Positions 9,968 to 20,212 of a stretch of DNA of 64,000 nucleotides are shown here, in pieces (position 1 is the first letter of the stretch; each line of letters opens with the position of its first letter). Origin of the DNA: Pogona vitticeps (Eukaryota > Chordata > Lepidosauria > Squamata > Agamidae). The stretch covers positions 2,151,501 through 2,215,500 of the forward strand of contig NC_135793.1 in NCBI RefSeq assembly GCF_051106095.1. Reading direction: 5' to 3'. Under the pieces are notes generated by a model. It was not told the DNA's origin. It saw only the letters and a list, made by a program, of their open reading frames with translations, and made no database searches. The translations under genes and the position numbers were made by a program.

Positions 9968-11206
9968 TCACACGTCGCTGGACGTCCGGGGCCTGGAGGC
10001 GAAGCCGGCGGGGATGCAGCCGCAGCAGGCCAGCCAGAGGGCCTTCTGGATGTCCGGGTTGCGGAAGGCGTAGACGAAGGGGTTGAGGAGGGAGTGGGCG
10101 GCGGCCGGCAGGGCCAAGGCGTGGGCGTAGACGGGCGGGTAGCTGGCGTCGGCCACCAGGGCGTAGAGGGCGAAGGGCATCCAGCAGACGGCGAAGAGGC
10201 CCACGGTGAGCGAGAGGGTGGCCAGGCCCTTGCGGGTGGAGGTGGCCTGGGCGGCGGCGGCCACGAACTGGCGCTGGACGGCGATCTGCTGCGCGTGGCG
10301 CACGGCAATCCTGCAGATCTGCGCGTCGAGCAGGAGCACCAGGGCGAAGAGGAGGAGGAAGGCCACGGCCAGGGCCGCCGCCTGGGGGCGGGTGACCGGG
10401 CGCGCCACGCTGCAGGCGCCCGGCTGGCGGAGGCAGTTCCAGCCCAGCCAGGGCAGCATCCCCGCGCCCAGGCAGAGGAGCCAGGCCAGCAGCAGGGCGG
10501 CGGCGGTGGCCGGCAGGGCGCGCGCCGAGTGGTAGGTGAGCGCGTTGGAGAGCGACAGGTAGCGGTCGGCCGTGATGGCCAGCAGGCTGCAGGCCGAGGC
10601 CGAGAAGGCGGTCAGCAGGAGGCCGGCGGCGCCCAGCGTGGCCGCCTCGCTGGGCGGCGGGAGCAGGTACTGGACGCCGAAATTGACCACCAGCCCCAGG
10701 CCGGCCAGCAGGTCGGCCAGCGCCAGGCTCCCGATCAGCAGCAGGCTGGGCGCCCGCAGGCTGGGCGCGTACAGCAGCACCGCCAGCACCAGCGCGTTCT
10801 CGCCGGCCGTGGCCGCCCCCGTGGCGCACAGGGCCACGTCCCAGGGGTTCAGCCCTGCCGCCCCAGCCAAGCCGCCCCCGGGACCGCCGCTGCTCGTGCC
10901 GCCGCCGCCGCCAGGCTCTCCGCTGGGCCCCGGGCCGCCCCCGCCACTGTCCCCGGCCCCGCTGCCGCCCCCGCCGCCCCCGCCAGGCTCCTCGCCGCTG
11001 GCCCGGCCCGCTGCTGCTGCTGCTGCTGCTGCCGCGGCGGCGGGGGAGAGGTCGGCGGGGCTCCCGTCCACGGCGGAGGCGTTGGAGGGCGGCCAGAGGG
11101 GGGCGAAGGGCCGCGCGGAGGCCTGGAGGAGCATCAAGAGGCGCCGCTGCTGCTCCTGGAGCTGCTCGTCCAGGGCGGCCGCCGCTGCCGCCGGGTTGGG
11201 GAGCAT
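9968..11206 (-). CDS. GPR12-like class A GPCR (GPR3/6/12 family)
   Basis: A seven-transmembrane receptor of the GPR3/GPR6/GPR12 family, whose members raise cAMP through Gs with high constitutive activity at the plasma membrane. The CDS is one exon of 412 aa. Visible marks are NPWDV at 120-124 before TM1, N137 of GEN, LALAD with D165 (TM2), ADRYLSL with D214-R215-Y216 (TM3), W242 (TM4), GWNC and CSVARP in loop 2, HAQQIA in loop 3, CWMPF at 341-345 (TM6), NPFVY at 375-379 (TM7), a CCGC palmitoylation-type cluster, and the family ending SSDV. LIGSLALADLLAG, SLLAIT, LTYHS and KALWLACCGCIP favour GPR12 over GPR3/6. The start is the ATG at 11206: a strong acceptor (ctctcctccag) lies three bases upstream, matching the noncoding first exon of relatives. 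Odd points are an N-terminus of about 120 aa with 11 consecutive Ala and long Gly runs, and more divergence than expected for GPR12, so a distinct paralogue (GPR185/GPRx-type) is likely. Confidence 0.93.
   Translation of the reverse strand: MLPNPAAAAAALDEQLQEQQRRLLMLLQASARPFAPLWPPSNASAVDGSPADLSPAAAAAAAAAAAGRASGEEPGGGGGGGSGAGDSGGGGPGPSGEPGGGGGTSSGGPGGGLAGAAGLNPWDVALCATGAATAGENALVLAVLLYAPSLRAPSLLLIGSLALADLLAGLGLVVNFGVQYLLPPPSEAATLGAAGLLLTAFSASACSLLAITADRYLSLSNALTYHSARALPATAAALLLAWLLCLGAGMLPWLGWNCLRQPGACSVARPVTRPQAAALAVAFLLLFALVLLLDAQICRIAVRHAQQIAVQRQFVAAAAQATSTRKGLATLSLTVGLFAVCWMPFALYALVADASYPPVYAHALALPAAAHSLLNPFVYAFRNPDIQKALWLACCGCIPAGFASRPRTSSDV
11017..11042 (-). repeat. CTG/GCA trinucleotide run coding poly-Ala
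   Basis: On the plus strand a run of gctgctgctgctgctg is read on the minus strand as GCA codons. These form part of the 11-Ala tract at residues 56-66 of the receptor. Confidence 0.9.
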
Positions 11207-11209
11207 GGC

Positions 11210-13674
11210 CTGGAGGAGAGGACGGGGGTGGGGGGTGGGGAGAGAGGAGAGAGAAGACGACAAAAGGGGAGGGGGGAGAGAAAGAGAGAGGCGGTCAGAG
11301 CCCGGGAAGGAAACGGAGAGCCCCCCCCCAAGAAGGGGAGGTGTAGCTGAGCCGCGGCCATTCAGGGGCCGCCCGAGACTTTTTGCTGCCTGAGGCCCGG
11401 TGGGCCAAGGAGACCTCAAGGCGCCCTCAGCAGGCAAAGCCAGTGAGTGGGTGAGGAAATCCCCTTCAGGAACAAGCACAGAAGAACACAACACGACCCG
11501 TCACGACCCGACACGGCGTGGCAGGATCCACTCCTCCTTTGGTGCCCTGCCACCTGATCCCAGATCCGCGCCCTGCACCCCTTACCCGAGGTCCACGTCC
11601 AGGAGAAGCCAGGGCGCCCCCCAATGGACGGGGGTAAGAGAAAGCCCACGATGGCGCAAGAGTCACCCTGGGTCCGTTTTGCTCCGGCCCACCCACCGCG
11701 ATCTTCCTGCGGGTGCCCTAGAGCCCCCCCCCCCGGGAAGGAGCCGGGCAAGGGGAAAACCCAACCCAACCCCAGCCCTCTCGGCCGCGATGCTCCCCCG
11801 TGCGCTGGGCCAGGGGTGTCTTAAGCGTCCCAAATGAGGGGGGTGTCCCCCTCAGGCGATGCTGCCCCATCGAGAGGAGCAGAAGAGCTAGCTCCCTCTC
11901 CCTTCCACCGTCATCCTGGGGGTTGGGGGGTGGGGGTGGGGGCGCGACCAGGAGAGGCAGGCAGCTCGCTTCCAGCCCTACTTTTGGAGAAGGAATGTCC
12001 GAACCCCGCAACGCGGATCCGCTCAGAAAGGGGATTCAGCGAGCATTCGGCCCTACAGGCCCTTTTTTGGGGGGTGGGGGTGGAGACAGTGTATGGCAGG
12101 AGGCGCTTTGGTCAGCCCATGGGGGAGGGTGGGTGGCCCTTCAAAGCCCTTCTTGCTTCTGCCTGAAATCCCCACAAAATGCCCCCTGAAAACGCCACCT
12201 CCTCCCCTCCAAACATGGGACAAACACCCTCGCCGTTTTTAAGATGCCAGCCCAGCTATTGTCGTTTTTATTATCAGATAATGATAGCAATTAAATAATA
12301 CCAATAGCAGCCATGAGTGGGAATTTTACGTTTTCCTCCCCCCTCCCCCCCTTGGTGAGGCAGGCTGGCTCGGCAGAGTGGGCGGGCGGGGGGCTCTCCC
12401 AAGGTCGCCCCCTGAATTTCATCCCTTCGCCTTTCCACCGCCTCCTTTTGTGCTTCGCCTTTGGTCTCCGGCGCTCGAAGCGGCCGGCGTGGCTCTCCTC
12501 CTACCTCTTTTATTTTTATTTATTTATTTGATTTATACCCCGCCTATCTGGCCTAAAAGACCACTCTAGGGGGCTCCTGGGTCCTCACAACAATCTGGGC
12601 AGGTAGTCCAGGCTGTGAGAGAGAAAGCCTGGCCCAAGGTCATCCTGGGACGTTCCGGGCTCCTTGGGCCCTGGATCGAAACCCCTGCGCCCCACTGGCT
12701 CTCAGAGGGGGAGCTTTCCGCCCCTCTCTTCCCGGCCTTGATCCATCTCCCCTTTCCCCCTTTTTTGCCTTCCCTGCTTCTGGTTCTCTCTGGGACGCAC
12801 GACGTTTTTCTGCTTCCTGAGGACCGCGTCCCCATCACTTGGGGGGGGGGGCGGATGCGCGGGGGAGTGGAAGGAAGGAAGGAGGGGGGTGTTTTTTGGG
12901 AGCTTTCTCCGGCAGGCAGCGGTCGAGCCACGAGGCAGCGCTTCCCTCTTTTCCCAGCGGATGACACGTAAGCTGCTTGCCAGCGACCGCGGCAAAGCGC
13001 CCAGCCGCTGTGTGCATGTGTAAATAACTAACTAACTAGAGAGAGAGAGAGAGAAACACATCCACAGACGCACCCGGGCGCCACAGCCGCGCTCTACACG
13101 CGCTCGCCTCCTCCCCAGGTCGTGTGAAGCCGAGGCGCGCGGGGCCTCCCCGGTCTTTGCTTCCCAACAGAGTCCGGGTCGCCTCACAGGGTTTGGGGGC
13201 GGCAGCGAGAAGGAAGACGAGGGGAAGAGATCGACCCCAGAGGGCTCCCCAAAAGTTAACCTGCAAAGGCGCCGAGGGTGGGGGGCGCCAAGGAGGGGAG
13301 GGCCAAGCCCGACGGGCCGGCGAAGAGGCTGCGGAGGCCCCGCGGCGACTTCCTTGCGGGTGCCCAGGCTTCCCCGCGGGGACTCGGGCGGGACGGAGCC
13401 GAGCGCCCCAGCGCCGGCGGAGAGAGGCCCGCGAAAACCGTTCAGACAACCCTGACGCTAAAGGAAACATGAATTGCCTTCCGCTGGCCTGCGGTGCCCG
13501 GACTCGCGAGTCCTTGGTGCCGCCACCCTGAAAGAGGGCATTTCCAACGGGGCACCCTTCGGCCAAAAGCGCGCAGCTGGGCTGGCGGGGTGCAGGGGGT
13601 CGTGGGGGTCGTCGGGACGCCTGGGTTGACGCCCGGGGTTTTTGCGGCTGCCTTTGCGCAGGGGTTTGTCTTAC
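11210..13674 (-). other. 5' intron of the GPR12-like gene (inferred)
   Basis: On the minus strand the donor AAG|gtaaga at 13675/13674 and the pyrimidine-rich acceptor ending at 11210 define an intron of about 2.5 kb between a noncoding exon and the coding exon. It contains G-rich tracts (11917-11945, 12067-12085, 12840-12852) and a SINE at 12497-12690. No other coding sequence was found in it. Confidence 0.6.
12497..12690 (-). mobile_element. tRNA-derived SINE with L2-type tail
   Basis: In reverse the order is a degraded box B (gggtttcgatcc), gatgaccttgggcca, a ttgttgtgaggac block, and a final gcggggtataaatcaaataa tail. That is the 'tRNA head, L2-like tail' organisation found in reptile SINEs. 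Confidence 0.7.
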
Positions 13675-13860
13675 CTTGGCCGGGGTGCCGGCCTTCCTCC
13701 TCCTCCCCCTCCTCCTCCTCCTCGCCGAGTCCTTCCTCAGTCCTTGCCTCTCCAGCCGCCCAGCTCGCTCAGCATGGCTCCCGAGGCGGGCACAGCGCTG
13801 GCGCCCGGCGCCCCTCGCCTCCCCTCGGCTCGGCTCGGCTCGGCTGACAAACCTCCACTC
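13675..13860 (-). other. probable noncoding exon 1 of the GPR12-like gene
   Basis: A near-perfect donor (CCAAG|gtaagac) ends the exon at 13675 on the minus strand. The upstream limit is set only by the nearby CRE and CpG island, so the transcription start is not fixed. Family members carry a noncoding first exon. A (CGGCT)n run of about five units lies at 13824-13845. Confidence 0.5.
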
Positions 13861-13868
13861 TGACGTCA
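13861..13868. promoter_or_regulatory. perfect CRE (TGACGTCA)
   Basis: The full eight-base palindromic cAMP response element lies about 190 bases upstream of the exon 1 donor, inside the CpG island. It is in the right place to be a promoter-proximal CREB/ATF site for the receptor gene. Confidence 0.6.
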
Positions 13869-14350
13869 AAAGTCCTCGCTCGCATTCAGGACCACCGGCT
13901 CCTCGCCAGTGAATCAGAGGCGCTCGCGACCAGAATAATAAGCAGGCGCGCTCCCGCAGTCCCTCTCTCTCCCACACGCTCCTTTGCCTTCGCCGCTTCT
14001 TCAGACCCGAGCGCGCGCTCGCCGAGGCGGGGAGTTGCGAGAGGGAAGCGACACACGCGCGTAGACGCATCCAGACTGGCGGGCGCGCGCCTGCGCTGGA
14101 ATTTCATTCATAAAGGTGCCCAAGAGCGCCTCCCCCTCTTCCCCCCCCTTCCTCTCCCAAGGTCAGTATTTTCACGCTATCGCGTTGCGGCAGAAGGCAG
14201 CCAAAGGCGCAAGACGCACCGGGCGCGCTCGGAAAGGGAGGTGGACGCCAAGGCATTGAAGGGGGAAAACAACGAGCCAACAACCCGGGGAAACGCGCTT
14301 TATTGCAAAGGTCCGGAGCCTGGCCCACCGTGACTGAAGACCTCCAAGCT

Positions 14351-14757
14351 GGAGGACGTTTATTTGGGTAGCCCTGCCGCGCCCTGAATTTCCAGCGGAG
14401 TTTTACTCCCCCCCCCTCGCCCGAAAAGGGGGAACCTCTCCAAGAGAGAGAGAGCGTTGCTTCGAGGGGCCCCTGGACAGGGTCTGCTCCCTCCAAGAGA
14501 GAGGCCCCAATCCCCAACCCCCGCTTCCGATCCTCCTGGGAGAAAAGCAAACTCCGCCCCTACTCTGGTCTTTCTCTCCCCTTCCTTTTTTTTTGGGAAG
14601 GCAAACCGGCTTAATACGAACCAAAACCCGACACCAAGAAACCGAATGCTTGGTTATTTAAGGTAGCTTATTAACACCAAGTGGGCAGGAATTCTTAACT
14701 GTTAGAACAGCATGGCGACGGAGCCCATGACCTTAGCGGGAGGGGGCCGGTGCGCCA
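14351..14757. other. noncoding interval upstream of the GPR12-like promoter
   Basis: GC content falls through this stretch. No exon or repeat was recognised. Confidence 0.35.
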
Positions 14758-14885
14758 AGGCTGGAGGCCTTCAAGAGAATATTAAGACCACCCTCTGTCA
14801 AATCTGCTTGGATTTGGATTCCTGCCTTGAGCGGGCAGGGGGTGGTTGGACTGGATGGCCTTAGGGGCCCCTCCCAACTCCATTA
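14758..14885 (+). mobile_element. CR1 LINE 3' end
   Basis: ctggaggccttcaagagaat, gatttggattcctgcc, then ttggactggatggcctta and the cccaactccattattcta end. This is the standard CR1 3' terminus in sense orientation, 5'-truncated. Confidence 0.88.
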
Positions 14886-15179
14886 TTCTAGGAGTCTGTT
14901 ATTTTAATCTCCCCTGTCCCAGAGGTAGGAAAGTTGTCCTGCAAACAGAATTCCCAATGGCACCACATGCTCAGACGGTTTGTGTTTCTATATATATATT
15001 TTAAAAAAGGAAATCAGTTAAGGATTGAGACTTAAAGCTGCAAAATCCCTAGAACTGGAAGAAAACGTGGAGGAACAACACAGTCGCCCCCCACACTCCC
15101 CAAAACATTTGGGACAAGAAGGCTGGAGTTTTAACATCCATTGTTCATTGTTCCCTGCCGCCACCTTGGGCAAGCCTGC

Positions 15180-16135
15180 CTACCGTCCTTTCCCCCTTGC
15201 TTCATATCATTCCATTCGACTGTTCTTCAAACCAAGCAGCTTATCTTAGAACCAAGACAGGCATGGTATCCATCAAAGCCAGGGCAACTTTAGCCATACT
15301 CTCTTATTATAAGAGGGTGTTGGATATGCCTGACCACCGCCTACCCAAATGCTGTATGATAGAGCAATGGAAGAGTGGCGGCTGGGCAACTTTAGCTCAA
15401 AACCTGCTAAAATCCAAATCCCTCTCTACAGACATTTTCATTTTTTCTGGAGTTAAAAGAATATTGAGAGATTGGCTCTATAAATTGGATAACGGCCAGG
15501 ACCTGGCCTTAATCCACTCTTCAGGTTTCTCACTGGTACCATCTATTGAAAACAAACCACTCAAGGGCGCAATACTTACAAACACTTACTTTTGCCCCCT
15601 TGAGAACTGCTTTCACAGAACTCCGCTTCCAAACCACGCCAACCGCTGTCTTAGATGGTAGGTATATGAGTGTCCCTAAACATCTAAGGCTGTGTATCTG
15701 CGGAGCAGGTGAAATAGAGGATGTTCTCCACTATTTCCTCTATTGCCAGTTATATCAGAACCCTCGAGAAAAGCTCCTGGGTAACATTTTGGCTGCTCTA
15801 CAGGAGGAAAGTCCTCAGATAAAGGTGGTCAAGTTACTCTTGGACCGTGACCCCTATGTTACACATAGAACAGCGCTGTTCGCAAAGGCGGCCAGAAATA
15901 TTCGAGCCAATTATCTGAAAGCCATTGCAATCAATTGTGTGGGAGATTCCCAGATATAAAGGGTCTCTTATTATTTTATATGTCTTTGATTTTATCATGA
16001 TTTTATTTGACCATTTCTGTATTTTAAACATTTGTGACAGCTTTTATCATGTTTTTATTTGATCTTTTCTGTATTCAATAATTGTGACGGCTTTTAGCTA
16101 ATACAATAAACTTGATCTGACTTCTGATCTGAATA
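15180..16135 (+). mobile_element. non-LTR retrotransposon ORF2 C-terminal fragment
   Basis: Two overlapping plus-strand frames (15197-15661 and 15546-15959) give KRILRDWLYKL and then TAFTELRFQTTPTAV, RYMSVPKHLRLCICGAG and EDVLHYFLYC. The C-x-C-x8-H-x4-C pattern is the cysteine-histidine motif at the end of many LINE reverse transcriptases. The reading shifts frame once near 15560-15660, so it is a pseudo-ORF. The 3' UTR ends near aataaacttgatctgac, followed by a short gatctga-like repeat tail. The clade was not decided. Confidence 0.7.
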
Positions 16136-17067
16136 AATAATTGGGCATGAGGGGTACTGGGTGAGGCATTCCACCACCGCCGCCCGAACTAGTCCTAGAA
16201 GCAAGAACGGCCACGTGTCTTTCGAGGGAAGCATCAAAAAGGATTCAGGAAAGGGAAGCAGCTGGATATCTTGACAGGAGAAATCTGAGGGCATCTAACT
16301 GGCTGGATGTAAAGAGTTGACACAAACTGACAACAAGAGAGCTGCCAACCTTCACAGGGCTGCTCGGTGCCCTGGGACGTTTGGCTTTCCAAAGGCTCCG
16401 TTTCGCTAGTGACAGAAACATCTCCTGTTATCTCTCCCTTCTCCTTTCCTGTTTGGGTCTCTGGCATTTTTAGAGAGAGACAGAAACCACGCTAGGAGAG
16501 CTTCCGCCACACAGCAGTGTCTCGCTTGGCATTGTGACTTGGAAGGCTGTGCCTCCGGAAGCTGGCACTGATGTTTACCGCTGGAGAAAGAAAGAAAACT
16601 GCTTTTAGAAAAGGCACATAATTAAAGACAATTGGGCGATTCTGCACCAAGGAGACAAGGGCACAAAGTGGTAAATTTGAAAGGGAGGAAGGAGCCAACA
16701 GTGGCTACATCCAGAATCCTGTTGCATAACTCTAATCTATGTGGTGGGGCTGAAGTCACTGGCAGTAGCAGGTTGCTGCTAATTAAATACCCTGTAGCTG
16801 TTTTCCCCTTTGGGGTGAGCATGACTTCCTGTCATTGTCCAAGAACGACATTCACCATTGAATAAGGGACTCTTTAATTGGCGGCAATACGCTACTGCGT
16901 ACTCTTATGTAAAGCTCCACAATAGGACCCCAGCTTTTGAGTGATGACTTTGGCCATCAAGGATGTTTCCACAAGCAGTTTCAGCACCTGTCCTTCATCT
17001 CAGTCAACGTGGAGGAAGGAAGCAAAGAGGATCTTACTGCTTTCATGGCATGCTTGTGGGCTTTATC
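16136..17067. other. noncoding interval
   Basis: No gene or classified repeat supported. Frames here are short and match no known family. Confidence 0.35.
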
Positions 17068-17075
17068 CTTTAAGG

Positions 17076-17216
17076 CAATGGTTCCCAATCCTTGGGTTGC
17101 CCAGGGATTCTTGGGACTGGAACTTCCAGAAGCCTTCACCACCGGCCATGATGGCCAAGGTTTCTGGGAGTTGCAGTCCAAGAACCCCTGGTATTACCCA
17201 AGGTTGGGAATGACTG
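17076..17216. mobile_element. hAT-type foldback MITE with 8-bp target duplication
   Basis: The left end caatggttcccaatccttgg and right end ccaaggttgggaatgactg are inverted repeats. The interior folds on aacttccagaa / tttctgggagttgcagtcca. Flanks ctttaagg (17068-17075) and ctttacag (17217-17224) form an eight-base target duplication with two differences, as expected for hAT. Confidence 0.8.
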
Positions 17217-17224
17217 CTTTACAG

Positions 17225-17751
17225 ATCTGCCCGACTGTTCTAGGACAATAGGTGTTGGTTTAGATCCAGCATGGGTCTTGGCTTTGATCCGGCATGGATC
17301 TTCCCCTGTGATTATATCCAAGGTGGTAACATGGCCCATTCTCTCTACAATCAAGCACCCCTTGTGATTTCACTTTTCAAAATCAACTTCCTGTCTTGTT
17401 CACCCCTTCTTAGGCGGTGTTTATCCCTTATCACGCGAAGCCACATGGGGAGGCCTGAAATATTTTCCCTTCCTGTTTTCAAGGAGATTACAATGAACAA
17501 TTGCTATAGCAACCAGTGATCTGCCTTTGTTCAGCCACTGACTCATCAAACACGACTCCCATTGATACACCTGGACTGGCTGTGACAGGTTGACAAGTAC
17601 AGATGAGCTTTAGGGTTTTCTCTAGGTTGGCATGGCCCCGATCCTTTGCAGAAATTGCAGGCGAGTTTTGACTGTCTTTTCCAGGATGTCTGAACCCAAC
17701 TTAACAACTGCCGAGACTGACTCAGGATAAAGTTATTCTGGAAGCAGTAGT
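17225..17751. other. noncoding interval
   Basis: No exon or classified repeat recognised. Confidence 0.35.

Positions 17752-17833
<82 letters not shown>
17752..17833 (+). repeat. (AAC)n microsatellite
   Basis: About 27 uninterrupted trinucleotide units. Confidence 0.98.
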
Positions 17834-18169
17834 ACTTCTCCCAGCTCTATAGATGACCAAAGTAGTCCAGTGCTTTTTGGGACCAAAGGAATCACATTTC
17901 CAAATTCTCCTTTGCTTCCTAGCTCAAAAGCGTACAAAACAGACCTTTTCCACATCAAAACCTGTACCGACAGCCAGTTCATAGCACCTTCTTGAATAAA
18001 GACCTAGCAGACAGATTTCTGTAAGATTTAATCTGTAAGGTTTACAAGGCAGGGAAGCTACCTGGGGCCCAGTCAATCTAGATTTCTCAGCAGCCTTAGG
18101 AAAAAAGTGCTATCTTATAGATTACAAGAACTTCTAAAACAGAAAGGAAGAACTGACCAAAAAGTCTGA

Positions 18170-18228
18170 CGCATAGTTGAGAAACGTTTTCTTGAAGACC
18201 TCCAGCACTGGAGCACCCACCACCTTGA
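18170..18228 (-). mobile_element. CR1 fragment
   Basis: ttcttgaagacctccagcac and tggagcacccaccacctt match the antisense CR1 3' region also present at 34487-34745. Confidence 0.6.
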
Positions 18229-18384
18229 CTTTATTGAAAAGCAGCATATAAACAACATTAAATAGGAAGGATGACCATGATGACGATGACCACAACAGTA
18301 AAAGACATATGCCTGTTTCCAATAACCAAATAAATGAAGCAGTCCATGGGATTTCTTTGCATAGTATGTAATTATGAAATCTTT

Positions 18385-18520
18385 TTACCAAACTCTGTGT
18401 CAAACTCTGAGCCGCCTCGTAAGGTTGTTGTATGAATAAAGTAGGAGGAGAAGTGCCACTGTGCCACCTTGAGTTCCCTGGAAAGAATGTGTGCCGTAAA
18501 TATAACAAATGAATAAGAAT
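18385..18520 (+). mobile_element. SINE 3' half with L2-type tail
   Basis: gagccgcctcgtaaggttgttgt, then accttgagttccctggaaag and a taaatataacaaatgaataa end. This equals the tail half of the tRNA/L2-tail SINE family seen in reverse at 34925-35165. Confidence 0.55.
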
Positions 18521-19024
18521 CAACAAAGCAGTTAATATAGCAAATAGCTGGATCAATTCGGGTACTTACCAGCATTCATGAAACCTCCTTAGCAAATATG
18601 GAGGATTCTTTCTGGTGTTGTGACTCTCTGAGCCTTGATCGGATTGGGACTCCTTTGCTGGTCTAATCCCCTCAGCTGAGAATGCAGGAATCGCACTCTT
18701 GGCCATTGGCAGCAGCTGAACAAAAATACCTATGGTTGCTCCCAAGCCAGCGTATCGATGCTCAAGATGAAAAGCCACTCAGCTATAAGTCCCACAAACA
18801 GTTGTATGAGGCAGCCTATATGCCAGGTCTCTTCCCCACAGCTGCCTGATATTCTGGGGTATGGAGGCTCAGTGCGAGAACCTTTGGAAATCTCCAGATG
18901 CCATTACAAAATTAACCATGATGATGATGATGCACTTTTTGAGCACAGCTCTTTCTTCCAGAAGAGACAAGGTACTGGGAAAAGTTGATGTTTTGTTCCT
19001 AATTGTTGCTTAATTTTACTATAA

Positions 19025-19195
19025 AGGGGACAGATTTATTTTATTTTATTTTATTTTATTTACAGACCGCCTTCCTCCTGATAAGGGGACCTAAGGTGGC
19101 CCACAGTATTAAGAAGAATATAATTTAAAACATTGCAAGCTAAACATTAAAACAATTAAACTATATGCTAATTAAAAGGCAATTGAATAATTAAA
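19025..19195 (-). mobile_element. L2-like LINE/SINE tail with (TTTTA)n
   Basis: A (TTTTA)n run (19035-19061) leads into acagaccgccttcctcctga and aaggtggcccac, the reverse of the L2-type tail 'gccaccttgggtcc..aggcggtctataaata'. Confidence 0.6.
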
Positions 19196-19199
19196 AGCC

Positions 19200-19490
19200 T
19201 ATGGACCAATCTCCCTCCTGAGATCTGCGCGTCCCCCACTTTGGACACTTTTAAAAGTCCATTAAAAACATGGCTATACATTCAGGCCTTCCCTCCAGTT
19301 AATATCTGACTTCTCTGTTTATTCTCTCCTTATGTATTTTCTATTCTATTGTTGTATTCTGTTTATTACAATATGATTTATGTAATTGTTTGTGTTTTTT
19401 GTATTATTTCACTGTTTTTACTATATTGGAAGCTGCTTTAGACCAGATGGGCGGGGTATAAATCAAATAAATAAATAAAATTTTAAAAGG
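19200..19490 (+). mobile_element. L2-clade LINE 3' end
   Basis: tttaaaagtccattaaaaac and atggctatacattcagg are the end of an ORF2 (the 'L-K-T-W-L-F' region), followed by a T-rich 3' UTR and the diagnostic end gatgggcggggtataaatca plus an AAATA repeat tail. Confidence 0.72.
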
Positions 19491-19914
19491 CATTCAGGGA
19501 CTCAGTGATGAGGGAATTGGTGACATATGGATGTCCCTAACATCAGGTGAAGACAGTTAAGAGTGAGGGTAGTATTTATTGATCTTATGCACGGTGTTGA
19601 GCCCTTTTTGTTAACAGGAACAATGGCAAAGGATAAAAAGGACAGCTCTTGACAATGCTAAAAATATTTGCAGACAGGAAACCCTTCAAGCTCTTTGCTA
19701 CCACACAATGAGGATGGATACAATGGTCTAGTAAATAAAGTCTATTTGGATTAATTTCACTTGTGTTTGTCTTTTAATGTCATGGAGGAAGGCCAGCATA
19801 TTGAAAGACATGAAGCCAAGAGCACCAGAACAGGGAAGAGTTTTTCAGAGACAGGCCTGTCTGCCGATATTCATTTACAGATTCTTTATAAAACTTGTTG
19901 GGAGAAAAAAACAA
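19491..19914. other. noncoding interval
   Basis: Nothing recognised beyond the LINE tail that precedes it. Confidence 0.35.
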
Positions 19915-20000
19915 TAGAATCATAGATGAATGGAATTGGGAGGGACCTATAAGGCCATTGACCCAATGTCCTGCTCAAGGAAGGAATCCAAATTATAAAA
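19915..20000 (-). mobile_element. CR1 3' terminal scrap
   Basis: aatagaatcatagatgaatg, gggagggacctataaggcc and gtcctgctcaaggaagg correspond to the reverse of the CR1 3' end. Confidence 0.65.
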
Positions 20001-20032
20001 TTATCCAGTGAGTCATTAATATTTGTAATCCT

Positions 20033-20212
20033 GGTGGGGTGTAGTGGATAGAATGATGGACTAAGTCTCTGGAGAGCAGAGTTCGAATCTTCACTCAGCC
20101 ATGGAAACTCACTGGGAGAGTAGAACTGGTAAAACTTAGGTATCTCATCTTGAAAGTCCTATTTAGAGTTGCTGTAAGTCAGTTCCAACTTGACAGCACA
20201 GAACACACATCG
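20033..20212 (+). mobile_element. Sauria-type tRNA SINE
   Basis: ggggtgtagtggatagaatg (box A region), gttcgaatct (box B, 20081-20090), ccatggaaactcactggg, and the tail gttgctgtaagtcagttcc shared with Bov-B LINEs. The middle part is shortened. Confidence 0.85.

Larger units (their letters stand above)
8760..14350. promoter_or_regulatory. large CpG-rich domain over the GPR12-like gene
   Basis: CpG dinucleotides are dense across the downstream flank, the single coding exon, the intron and the upstream region. Density falls off sharply below about 8750 and above about 14350. Such long islands covering the body of a small receptor gene often mark developmental or neural genes. The exact limits are by eye. 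Confidence 0.7.

Noticed and set aside
10094-11350. Long open frames on the plus strand opposite the receptor
   Set aside because: They arise from GC-rich codon structure of the real minus-strand gene; composition is Gly/Arg/Gln-rich with no family resemblance.
11207-11494. Receptor N-terminus extended to a 508-codon frame
   Set aside because: A strong splice acceptor lies three bases before the ATG at 11206, so the upstream codons are intron.
13036-14070. 344-codon minus-strand frame upstream of the receptor
   Set aside because: Arg/Ala/Pro-rich, spans the inferred noncoding exon and promoter, and matches no family; best explained by absence of stops in CpG-rich DNA.
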